From: Isoetes taiwanensis
Lineage: Eukaryota > Streptophyta > Lycopodiopsida > Isoetales > Isoetaceae
Assembly: GCA_021234155.1 (NCBI GenBank)
Contig: JAJEKV010000248.1
Location: 374,001-438,000, forward strand
Direction of reading: 5' to 3'
DNA length: 64,000 nt
The position numbers and the translations under genes are program-made. The notes below the pieces were generated by a model, which had not been told where the DNA came from, searched no databases, and worked only from the letters and a program-made list of their open reading frames with translations. This document shows, one piece after another, positions 54,250-64,000 of the stretch (position 1 is the stretch's first letter; each line of letters starts with the position of its first letter).

Positions 54250-55740
54250 TTATAATATAAGATTTTGGTAGAGGTTCGAGTCCTCGTATTTAATATTCCA
54301 AAACCTTTGGTAAACCCGCGTAGAAATGAATTCATATTTCAAAACTTTAAGGGAACCTATATTTTATATTTGAAAATCATAGGCGTCCCGAGTCATAAGT
54401 GACTATAATTGAAACAAGGGGCACCAACATACGGTCTGAGCTATACGATGGTCGGATCTGACAACTGATGTAGTCCAAGGTGCACATGAATGCAACTATG
54501 GATCAAATTTTTGTTTTTTTGACATTTTTGCCTATTAAAATGGGCGTTTTCTTTTCTTTTCTGGATGGCAAATGAATGGGGCACTCCTGGAACTAGAAAG
54601 AATATATGTCATTTGGAGGGCTGAAACAAAAGATTTGCTCGTTACGTTTTTTATACATTTATGTAGAATATAACTACAAATATGTAAACAACAAATAGAC
54701 GCCATTATGCCCCTTGCGTCGGTCTTTATGCGCTTCATTGGCACGTTTTGCCACACTTTCTTTTCCAAGGAAATTCATCTACTAACATTACATTATTTCG
54801 CGAAGTTCTTTGTTTGCGACCATTGGATTGGCACCACGTGGCACAAAATGGATGCCTATCTGTTGTCCATGTTATAAGGAAGTCCGTTCTTGGACTTTCC
54901 TAAAGGTGTCAACCTACCCAGGTGCTATCGGCGCATCATTGGCGAGGTTTCCACCTCGGGGAAAGTCGGACAACAACCCACGAACCCAACCTTTAGATAT
55001 TTAAGCATATTTTAATTGTACCATTTAGATATATGGAAATTAAATTGTCCCCAAATTGCAAATATCCCAAATCCTTTTACGATTTAGTTTATTTGGCATG
55101 GCGGGAATGGGAATCCGCAAGCAAAAATTGAAGCGGGAGGCGGTGGATGTTCTTGGTCTTGGCAGGCCAATGCCTAGAATCGACCCACCAGGAACCGGGT
55201 CTGCAATTTGGCTCTTGAGGAGCGGGGAATCGAACATGCATTTTGAAAAGGAAGCGTAAGCTTTGTAGATCATGGAGCTCCGGTAAAAACCAGTGCGATT
55301 TCTTTTCTATTTTTGAATTTCTTGTATTCTTTCTTTTCCTAGTCCTTTCTTGTTGGAACTACTGCTTGATGATTGTTCTTCAAGCACAAGAAGATAAAGA
55401 AAAGAGAGAAGGAAAAGTATTGAGCGTAGGGGTGGTGGTTTCCTCCTATAGGTTGAGTCAAGGCCACAGTTGCTAGTGCGGTCATGTTTTTATGTTGTTG
55501 TGTCATATTTTTATGTTGTTCAACAATGATATCGACTGCTCAAGCGGCTTTTAAGATGGAGCCAAATCAAGAGTTGAAGGGACTTCTTTGTAGCGGTGCA
55601 TATTGTCTTCGGCTAAAGTTATAGAGGACTCTTGTAGGAAGAATGCGTGCAAATCTTCTTTCAACTAAAGTTATAGAGGGCTCTTTTAGGAAATAGTGAG
55701 GTATCTTTATGCGTTTGGAATAATATCATAACATTTCTTG
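54250..55740. other. AT-rich host or older repeat DNA
   Basis: Little recognisable. 54269-54286 (GGTAGAGGTTCGAGTCCTC) contains a perfect tRNA-type B box but has no A box or cloverleaf. A 67-codon frame at 55056-55259 (MAGMGIRKQKLKREAVDVLG) has no family match. Confidence 0.4.
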
Positions 55741-57291
55741 CTAAAATGCTTGTGGCGTCCCCTACTGGTATCACGGTGCTCTCACAGGTACACAAGCGAG
55801 GAGTTCTTCCCCCACCGGCTCCTAGCGTCGGGGCCCTCCACATATCTTTGCACGTGCGGTCGATTGGGAAGAGTGAAGGTGTCATTCTACTGTCTCCCCC
55901 GGGGGCCTACCTAGGCTGCCGGGCGTAAACATACATGTCGGTACTCAACATAATCCTCCATCCACCCGGAAGGGTGGTATATCAACATCTGCTTGAGGCG
56001 GTGGTCAGCACATCACATAGGAAATCCTACCCAAGGCTCGGACTCAAGGGGTGGCCCGGCGGCTTGGGTCTCGAGTTCATTTGCGGGGCGAGAATTCATG
56101 GCAATGGATTTAGGCGGCATAGAACATGACAAAGGGTTGTCCCTCCATCCGCCCGGCTCTGTGCACACTTTGCGGAGTAGGTTGAAAAGTGTTGGGACTG
56201 GCGATAGCCAGCCCGGATGCATAGGTGAAGGGGCTATTCATGGGTCTCATCCTCCCGGTTCGATGGGGCAGGTAGGGATCACTCCCTCCAGAGATCTACA
56301 TCTTTGACTCAAAAGGTGACTAGAGGGCCCTTTGCCCGTATTACATTGAACCCAGCGGAAAGTGTACACCACTTCGAGGGTGTCGAGCCCATGCCTTACC
56401 CGCTTTCGGTGGTAAGCCATTAGACCTAGTCACAATGATCCCCGGTAGGCTTTACACACCGGGGGATGGTTAGAGAGTCGAGAACATGAACCTCCTTCTT
56501 TGCCGGTCGGCCCCTTCACCCACAACCCAGGTGTGGCTCTTGTACCAGGGGCGAATCTGGTGTGCTAGAGAGGCTACTATAGGAGCATCAACTACAAGCT
56601 TTAGGGCCTCTACCCCCCTTCCCAATACAAGGAGTTCACTGAGAGATACATCATCCAAATACATCACAGGAAGAACTAAAGAACTAGATCTAATCATAGA
56701 GTTAGGTTCTTTTTAGTTAGTGTCGAAGATCTACGATCTAGATAGCTACTACGGGCAATTTAATAGTCTAAACCTCTTGATTCTATGACTAGAAAGGCGG
56801 TTTAAGCTATTAAATTGACCAAATCTGATCCTTGAGTGGCTCCTCGACACGAGTTCAACCATCCTGGTGTGGTGGGGAAGCGATGGTGCAATTAAGCTCG
56901 GCGTCGGGGGCGGTTTTGGCTCTGGGGCAGCCAAAAGCTGAGCTCTAAAACCCTAAGGGCGAAAAACTAGCAAGCTAGGGTTTTCCTACCCTAAATAGAC
57001 ATGGGGTTTAGGCTAGAGTTTCCAATTACCCAATTTGGCATGTGGGATAATTGGAAAGGCCCCCTTGCCTTTAATGGCTAGGTGGCAAAATATGCCAACA
57101 TGGAAGGTGTGCCCTCATTAATGTGCACATGTGCACATTAATAATATATGAACACTCTAGCAAGTTGCCCCTAGGCTACTTACACGGCTATCCGTTGGCG
57201 TACCGCGTCGATCGGAGTGTGGGTGTGCAGCGTGGTGAGGCGATGCGATATGCGATCACGGGACCGTATCTTTGTCTTTGGAAACATCACA
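55741..57291 (-). mobile_element. Probable LTR region of the minus-strand Ty3/Gypsy element
   Basis: On the minus strand TGTGATGTTTCC begins at 57291 directly after a polypurine tract, so an LTR should extend to the left. A TATA-like CTATTTAGGG and AAACCCTA words lie near 56980-57000. The left boundary was not found; I give 55741 only because the GC-rich, CCGG-rich composition starts there. The short frames inside (for example 55993-56307) show no domain. Confidence 0.4.
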
Positions 57292-57304
57292 TTCTCCCCA
57301 CCTT
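57292..57304 (-). promoter_or_regulatory. Polypurine tract of the minus-strand Ty3/Gypsy element
   Basis: AAGGTGGGGAGAA on the minus strand immediately precedes the TGTGATG LTR start. A second similar run (AAGGTGGGGAGACCC) lies about 35 bases further upstream. Confidence 0.65.
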
Positions 57305-58234
57305 GAAATGATCTTTGTCGCGGCATGGGTGGGTCTCCCCACCTTGGGATCTTCCTAATCGCAATGCGCAATCAGCGTGATGCATACAATATAATAGTTA
57401 TACATTTACGGGATTACCCTAAGGTAATATTTTTTTAAAACATTATTACGTCATTATACTATGGAATACTTAACAATTCACAACATCATTAAACAAGGTA
57501 TCCACTATCTTAAGTTAGACAAAATTTCAACATTTCATATCTATAATTATTGTCAGAGGTACTCTTCATTCCTTGCAACACATTCCAACAAAACTTGTGT
57601 TGCAAGTCTTCGTAGCTTCGACCTCCTTGCCCTCAGGGGGCTCTCTGGCTGGCTGCAGTCGACACTACGTTAGTACCGTTTTAATTATTTAATAAATTTT
57701 GGTTATATGGTGACCACCCACCTATCTACATGAATGCATGGCCAATCTCCGTAGGAAGAGGATGAATCTTCCATAATGGCGTGGAGGCGGCGCCCTATAT
57801 GCCTATATGCGCTCATGCCTACACCTCTAGTTGCCCAGTGGAGGATATCCTTCTCGGCGTGGGGGCGTGAAGGATGGGGTTCCTCCTATCAAAGCATATA
57901 TGGGGCTAAAGGTGCTTTCCCTATCAATGCATTCCTTAATGACCTCCTTTCTCTCGAGGTCGTCTACTTAGTGGAGCAGTAGGCTTTCTAATCTACCTTC
58001 CACTTTCGCCCAATCGAGAGCGGTCATGCCTACATTGACATTACACCCGCCCTAGAGATCGCAGTAGTAGTGGTCTCATCGCCGATAAAGCTGCATGCGA
58101 CCCATACCAAGCATAGGTTGCATCGTGGAATTAATCTATACAAGAATTAACCTACACAAATCGACATGCGAGCGATTTCCTCGGAGATGACCTTGCTTAG
58201 TCCCATTGCTCCATAAAGCGTGGGTCTTTGCTTT
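57305..58234 (-). other. 3' untranslated part of the Ty3/Gypsy element
   Basis: Between chromodomain and polypurine tract; no domain is readable. AT-rich at 57400-57560, then GC-rich at 57770-57900. Confidence 0.45.
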
Positions 58235-58560
58235 ACTAAATCCTTCTTAAGTACCCCGTCGCGTCTTCCAGCGGCAAGTGCTTCCATTTGACCAAGTAGT
58301 GGAGGAACTCCGATCTCCTTGTCTTCTTGAAAGCTTTATCAAGAATCATTTACGGAACTATTTCCATTTTGCTCCTCCGTCATTTTCAACAACGTTGGAG
58401 TGTCAAAGACTTGATGCGGATTTGGAGTATGCTTCTTCAACAAACTCACGTGGAAGACCTTATGAATCTTTAGGTGTCTTTGGCAAATCCAACTTGTAGG
58501 ATTGATTACCTACTCTCTTGATTATTAAGGAAGGGTCCAGCCCACCTTGGAGCAAGCTTC
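58235..58560 (-). pseudogene. Chromovirus integrase C-terminus and chromodomain, broken
   Basis: On the minus strand GNQSYKLDLPKTP and, after a one-base shift, KIHKVFHVSLLKKHTPNP (about 58510-58430) give the conserved end of the integrase. About 65 codons later ILDKAFKKTRRSEFLHYLVK then WKHLPLEDAT (about 58345-58265) matches a chromodomain, which directs such elements to particular chromatin marks. A stop precedes it. Confidence 0.75.
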
Positions 58561-58679
58561 TTGCAATTGCCAATCTGAGCCGCTGCTTCACCTTTATCTT
58601 GAGCCATACATCATCTCCAACTTTGAACTCTCGACTGTTCGATGCTTGTCGTGATGCTCTTACGGCGACTTCTTCTGCT

Positions 58680-59724
58680 AGCGAGATAACCTCGAACTTC
58701 CTCCACGAGTTTTGCTTGCATATCGGCCAACATCTGCTGCCGAAACTTCTACTTTTGACCGCGGGGTTGTGCCAATTAATGCGGAGTTAAACAGCGATAG
58801 CCATAATTGATCATAAATGGCGACATTTGGGGCGATTCTGCTTGGTGCTATTGTATTCAAACTCCACCAAGTGAATGAATTCTTCCCACATACTTTGCTT
58901 ATTCGGACATAGTTTAGTAGCATGTCTTCTAAGATCCTGTTGGTTAAGCTCCGTCGGCCATCCGTCGAGGATGATCTGCGCGTGCTCATGGATAGCTTAG
59001 TGCGAATCGTCGTCGCGAAGAGGTCTTGCCAAAAGGCACTCATGAACCGGATCCACTGTCGGAGATAATCTCCCTTGGCATGCCATGAAGCACGAAGATC
59101 TCTTTGGTGAAGAGCTTTCTTTGTATCCATAGCTATATCGTGGTCTGCAAGGCACAAAATGTGCCATCTTCGACAACTTGTCGACCACTACCATCAAGGC
59201 ATCCTTGCCTCTCCATGCATTCTTGGGAGTCTGTGATGAAATCCATGCTGATTACCTTCCACTTAGCGTTTGGCACCACTAATGGCTCTAATGCCCACGG
59301 AATTGAAGCTGCTCGCCTTAGCCGTCTGGCTTGGCATAGGCGACATTCCTTGATGTAGCGGGCTATTTGCTTCTTCATTCGGCCAATAATAGGCTAGCTG
59401 CGCACTTTGAAATATGTTTTCATGAATCCCGCATGGCCGGCTATTGGGCTGTTGTGCGTGTCATGGAGGATCAACTTCCTTACGCTTTGATGATTCAGTG
59501 CGCACAACTTGTTCTTATGGTATATACAGGTTGCCTTCCTTCTTATAATGCTTGAAGGCCTCCCGCTCTTTATCTGTTCTAGCCTCCTTAGAGGCTTGCC
59601 CATACTTCCACGAAATCCACATCCGTTGGCAAGGACTCTTCAATCTTCTTACCAAAGTCATTTGGAGGCGTCGAAATTGCGTTGCAATGCACTCTAGTTG
59701 TCGGGGGATGCCTTGAAAGCGCAT
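58680..59724 (-). pseudogene. Ty3/Gypsy integrase, broken
   Basis: The zinc domain is split over frames: HDTHNSPIAGHAGFMKTYFK (about 59455-59400) gives the His pair and KKQIARYIKECRLCQARR (about 59375-59325) the Cys pair. The catalytic core is represented by VISMDFIT (about 59250) and MVVVDKLSKMAHFVPC (about 59197-59150), then degraded pieces to 58680. Multiple frameshifts. Confidence 0.85.
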
Positions 59725-60911
59725 CTGCTACCACATTGAGCTTCCCGGCTTGTAGACTATATCAAAGTCATATTCTTGAGGAACTCCATCCATCTCCATT
59801 TGCCTCAGTTGAGGTGTGGTTGCGTGAATACATATTGGAGGCTCGATGGTCGGTATCCAATTGGAACTTCCTTCCCCAAGAGATAGTGCCTCCATATTCT
59901 TAATGCCACGACAACCGCAAGCAATTCACGATCGTGCGTTGGGTGCGGCGTCTCGGCGTCGTTCATCTTTTACGGAATCATCGCTACCACCGGCTCTTCT
60001 TGCATAAGCCTTTTGTAGCTATCTTACTGCATCTGTTGCTACAAGCTTATCTTTCTCTCGGGTCCGGCAAGGTCAAGGCGGGGGCCGTCGTCGAGCTTCT
60101 TTCAACAATTCAAACCCCTTTTGGGCTTTCTTGTGCCAATGCTCTACCCAATCTTTCACCTTCTCGCCCTCGTCGGTGCGTTAGCGGGGCTGCTATCTTA
60201 GCAAAAGTTCTTCACGAACTTCTGTGAGTACTGCTAGGCCAGAAAACTTCCGACCTCGTGCACATTCTTGGCGCCGGAAGCCCTTTGAATCAACTGCTTC
60301 AATCTTGGCGGGGTCATTCGAGATGATGCCTGCCTGCCGAGATCACGCGTGACCAAGGTATTCCACCTTCTGTTGCTTGAAGTGGCGCCGACAACTTGGC
60401 GTACTGGCTGGTGCCTCTTCAACTTCTCTAGCACCCTTCTCAAGTGTTGCGTGCTCTTCAAGGGATGCTGCTATACACCAAAATGTCATCAAAGAAAACA
60501 ATCACAAAGGTGTCGGGAACTCCCACGAAGATATCGTTCATGAGCCTCATGAGCGTTGCGGGGGCATTTGATAAGCCGAAAGGCATCAGCGTGAACTCAT
60601 AATGCCCATACAGCGTCACGAAGGCGGTCTTGTGGATATCCTCCTCCTTTATCAGGTATCGATGATAAGCGACCTTAAGTCGATTTTTTGGAAGATCTTT
60701 GCTCCTTGAAGCTGATCCATCAAGTCGTCGATCTTGGAAGCGCATACTTGTTCTTAATGGTGTGCTTATTCAGCTGTCTATAGTCTATGCACATCCTCAA
60801 GGATCCATCCTTCTTCTTGACAAAAGAATGGGCTCCAAGCGAGACACTAGGTCTAATGAAACCTAGGTCGGCAGCTCTTTGCTTCTTGACTCGACAACTC
60901 TGCGTTGTCAT
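59725..60911 (-). pseudogene. Ty3/Gypsy reverse transcriptase and RNase H, broken
   Basis: RT blocks in order on the minus strand: [20 protein letters not shown] then [13 protein letters not shown] (60840-60730), [24 protein letters not shown] (about 60620-60545), and [11 protein letters not shown] (60495-60463), with FFDD at the position of the YxDD motif. RNase H (60450-59750) is present but badly degraded. Frame changes occur near 60735 and 60460. Confidence 0.88.
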
Positions 60912-61149
60912 TCTATATGGAGCCTTGCTTGTAGGCTTTGTTCGGTTCGAGTGCTATCTGCTTTTCGACTCCCCTATAAGGAGGGAGCTGCTTGATCTCA
61001 TCACGGAAAGAGATCGTGGAACTCAAGTGATCAACTTAGCTATTTGCTTTGGCAGCTTCTTTGAGCATCTTGTCTTCTTTGCTTCCTTCCAATTCCCATT
61101 TCGCTAATCTCAAGCTTGAAGATGTATGCTACTTGCTCACTCTTGATGC

Positions 61150-61480
61150 ACTTGAACGGTAGTTTAGAAGACATGCTTTGCATGATGGGAACAACTTCTT
61201 TACTGTTATCTCAATGATCTTGTCGTCGGGTGTTGGGAAGGTCACCTTCGGGCTTTCCACGATCGATAATGGCCCTGCTTTGGTCCAAGGTACTCCATAC
61301 CTATTATCAAGTCGTATTTGCGATGCCCATTACCCTGCCCCCATCACGGATCTTAATCCCGACAAGTCGATGTCAAAGTTGATTCTTTTACTGCCGATGC
61401 GCCTTCTTGCTCCACTTGCTAAGACAATGGGCCTTGGCTTTGACTTTAATGGTTTCAACTTCAACATTTGAACCATTCGG
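61150..61480 (-). pseudogene. Ty3/Gypsy protease-RT linker, broken
   Basis: Pieces such as KKINFDIDLSG-like sequence, YDLIIGMEYLG and ESPKVTFPTPDDKIIEI (about 61330-61225, two frames) match the end of the retroelement aspartic protease (the IIGMDWL-type block) and the linker to RT. The catalytic Asp-Ser/Thr-Gly is not clearly preserved. Confidence 0.55.
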
Positions 61481-61589
61481 GAGATGCAAAGTTATGGCTA
61501 CTTCGAATCTATCGGGACTATAAATGACTTGGCCTTGGCCTTTCCCAATTGTGGAAATTACTTTATCGCGGCTCTCTTGCTTGCTCTGT

Positions 61590-62430
61590 ATCTATTGCGG
61601 CAAAGATATGACACTCACCACGAATGTAGTCGCGGGCCTCCCGCGCCGTCGTCGTCGATCAAAGTGTCCCAATCTCCCAACTCTGCTAGCCTTTGCACTC
61701 ATGACATATGGGCGATTCTGTCCTATGGCTTTATTTTGGAAACACACGAAGCAAAGCCGCTTTTCTATGCACTCTGTCTCTTCTCCTTGGGCATGGCCTG
61801 AGAAAGGATCGCCTTTGCTTTGGAGTAGTTTGACCCTTCTGTTTGTCTTTGAAAGATACACCTTCTTCTCCTGCTTTGCTTCCCTTGATTGCCACTATAT
61901 GGGGCTCTAGCTGGTCTGTTTTGTTTGTCCTCGGGTGAAAACTTTCTTTGCCTTGCCTTTATCTTGGTATCTTCTTTTGCCTCGCCGCTATTGCGAGGTC
62001 TGTTCCTTGCAAACTTATTGCCTTGGACTCAAAAGCCGATCTTGTTCTCGGGTTTATTGCTCTTACAAACTGCGGATCTCCTCATTCGGACCTTCAATGT
62101 AGCTTTCCAGCTGCGTGCTTCTCACCTAACTTTGGCACATCTGACCTTAGCCTCATAAATTCCTCGTATATTTCTGTCTTGACTTGTTGCCTTCTTTGCA
62201 ACTTTGTAGAAGCTTCTTTGCATCATCTTGGACTTGTGCTCTCTTGGGGCGTAATGGCGGCTTTGAAGGCTTTAGCAAATTCCTTGAACACGCAAGCATC
62301 CTGCTTAAGCCATGAGCCTTGGCATAGCCCTTCCACCAAATCGTCTTTGCTCCCGCCGGGTTATTTGTTGCCACCCTGCCTTTATCCTTATCCTTCATAC
62401 CATAGGCATTGCCGTATTCGCTCATCTCGT
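61590..62430 (-). pseudogene. Ty3/Gypsy gag (capsid and zinc knuckle), broken
   Basis: A degenerate zinc knuckle, RLCFVCFQNKAIGQNRPYV, lies at about 61770-61715: the two first Cys are kept, the His and last Cys are lost. Upstream, IWWKGYAKAHG and FKEFAKAFKAAITPQ (about 62345-62250) look like the capsid core (the W....F...F pattern). Frames change several times. Confidence 0.6.
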
Positions 62431-63200
62431 CAAGCCAAGCCCTGCCTCCATGCGACCTGTTCTCGCTGAGAATTGCTTTCGAGCTTCACGGCCTTCAAAC
62501 ATTTCCCAATCGCGAGTCTACTTTCTTACGGTAGTCGAGAGGTTCTTGTGTCCCTTTGTGTCCGTCCGTCCAGGGGTTCCTCGCCTTTCGATGCGCTTTC
62601 GGACTTGGTTACGCCCTTCTTCTTCCTCGAGTCGGTGCGAATCGAGCTTGAGTGGGAGGAGTCAGAGCTGGGGACCTTCCTCTTTTGCTCCTCTTCTTGT
62701 CTCTACTGTTCTCGAGCTGATGCTTGCGGCGGTTGGCGTTACCACCGAACACTGCTCACGCTTGTGCGGCTAGCAAGCGCCTTTATCTGTTGAGGTCAGT
62801 CCTCATTTGCGATATTTCTTCTTACGGGGTCATTTGTCCAAATTCTTCAAGCGAGGTTCCTTGCGAGGCGTGGCACAGGCGGGCTCTGTTCCTCTGTAAG
62901 TTCGCGGTTATCGTTCTCCGTGCTCGGGCCTCTGGCTGCATACACAAGTGGTTCATATCTACATGGTTAGTTTTCCTTGCTTTCTTGCATTACTTATGTT
63001 TGTTGGCATGGTTGGGGGACACAAAATATATCAACAAAACATTTATAGTGCAAGAGAATATTATATTTATATTTTATATTACACTAATACAAAAAAATTG
63101 CCTTCACGCCAATCATTCTGTTGATGCGGTAAGATGGATTATCCTCCGGGGAACTTTTTCACTTGGGCTGTTCCCCTTTGAATGGCCCAAGTTCCTAGAG
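62431..63200. other. Unassigned stretch inside or beside the Gypsy element
   Basis: Plus-strand frames (62312-62773, 62724-63224) have no domain and are likely shadows of degraded minus-strand gag. 63000-63110 is AT-rich (ATATTATATTTATATTTTAT). Confidence 0.4.
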
Positions 63201-63361
63201 ACATTGGCGGAGATCCACCTGTAATGCTCTTGCCAAATCTTCTATTACGCGGTGGGAGGTATAAGCTGCCATCGCGTATGATCTTGCTTTTGCCGCTTTG
63301 TAAGGTATAAGTCGAAGGCGTCGAGTGCTACCGCTCTCTTCACCGGGATTGCATACCGGTA

Positions 63362-64000
63362 TTAAGGGGTAACCGGCGCATGCCGGCGAATCACGAGTGC
63401 AATCAGCAACGATACTCCTTCCTCGCCTCTGGGGGTGAACTTGCGGTGGATAACCGCTATTCTTCCATCCATCAGCAGTGGCAGGTAATACCGTAGTGAC
63501 CTGTCGTTGCGAGACGGGTCCTCGGCCACTCGGTATCCAGCTCTGTGTCTGCTTCCGAAATCATCAACCTCCACCGTGGTGAGCTCCCTGTAGTCTTTGA
63601 CTGTTGCTGAAGCCCTCCTGAGGTCGAATTCGCCTGTCCTATCCCGGGGAGGTGCTGCGGACGAGCTTGCCGTTAGGATGTTTGAGGTCGCATAGCGGAT
63701 CCCCATTTGTTCCTGAAGAGCAAGGAACTCTTCCTCCGTCGGTAGCTTGTTCTCGGCCTTGTCTGCCTCCATAATGCACGATGTTCTTTGTAGGCTTGGA
63801 TGTCGGGGGTAAATTCTCCCGTGTAAGTGTCGGCTTCCCTTACTTGGAGGGGGAAGTCGGACTCTCCTCGGACGATGAAGTCGTCCAAGTCCGTTCTTCG
63901 GAGTTGGTGCAGCAACTCTTCAGGTCGGTACTCCCTTTCCCTGCACTCCGGGAGGTTTTGAATGTCGCTTAGGAGCAGAAACTCCTCACCTTCGACGATA
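63362..64000 (-). pseudogene. Unrecognised reading frames at the right edge
   Basis: Two minus-strand frames overlap: 63673-63915 (open at least to 63972; LLHQLRRTDLDDFIVRGESD) and 63362-63772 (MEADKAENKLPTEEEFLALQ, DYRELTTVEVDDFGSRHRAG, DGRIAVIHRKFTPRGEEGVS). They look like one polar protein of about 200 residues with a frameshift near 63770. It could be the gag N-terminus of the adjacent element or part of another retroelement; I cannot assign it. It continues beyond the window. Confidence 0.4.

Noticed and set aside
54269-54286. tRNA or SINE because of GGTTCGAGTCC (B box)
   Set aside because: No A box, anticodon arm or acceptor stem; the upstream side is the Helitron end. One 11-base match is not enough.
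63781-63972. Plus-strand frame at the right end
   Set aside because: Mirror of the better-composed minus frame; no domain.

Overview
The window is nuclear DNA of a land plant, probably a seed plant with a large, transposon-rich genome. The evidence is one intact intron-containing plant gene, remnants of plant-specific families (an NRT1/PTR transporter, a CRINKLY4-type receptor kinase), and dense Ty3/Gypsy, LINE, Helitron and CACTA-like DNA. I see no bacterial or organellar gene, rRNA, complete tRNA or CRISPR array. The species cannot be named from the sequence.

Layout. 1-2136: 3' end of a plus-strand Ty3/Gypsy pol plus an LTR. 2137-3474: a broken chimeric reading frame that ends in a histone H3 fold. 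3829-4587 and 13111-13856: two diverged copies of one repeat on either side of an NRT1/PTR transporter pseudogene (5817-6310) and a very recent 1.08-kb tandem array (7780-12630, four units plus a part). 16190-20900: two tandem CRINKLY4-like receptor kinase pseudogenes on the minus strand; the left one is split by a poly(A) retroposition with a clear target-site duplication. 20900-29600: mostly non-coding, with foldback elements, a family of three near-identical hairpins, and short repeats. 29640-32905: a decayed DUF7869-type transposon gene and a Helitron Rep scrap. 33000-36660: AT-rich DNA with several short tandem duplications.

36674-38900 holds the one gene that looks fully functional: a six-exon, 276-residue VDAC porin on the minus strand with a leader intron. 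A divergent candidate first exon (39070-39192) lies just upstream. 40140-44290: a LINE (ORF1 plus the start of ORF2) with an antisense LINE fragment inside it and a CACTA-like end cutting ORF2. 44565-54249: Helitron territory. It has an antisense 3' terminus, a 1.35-kb polypyrimidine tract, 330-bp tandem repeats, a kinesin motor fragment (probably captured) and a broken Rep/helicase gene ending in a hairpin plus CTAG. 54250-64000: a minus-strand Ty3/Gypsy chromovirus-type element (gag, protease, RT, RNase H, integrase, chromodomain, polypurine tract, LTR start), all broken, with an unrecognised reading frame at the right edge.

The genes do not form a pathway. This is a typical plant intergenic landscape in which mobile elements have nested in each other and carried or duplicated pieces of host genes (histone H3, kinesin, receptor kinase, transporter). 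The most unusual items are the LTR-adjacent histone H3 chimera, the fresh 1.08-kb array, the repeated GGATCACACC hairpins and the kinesin fragment beside a Helitron.
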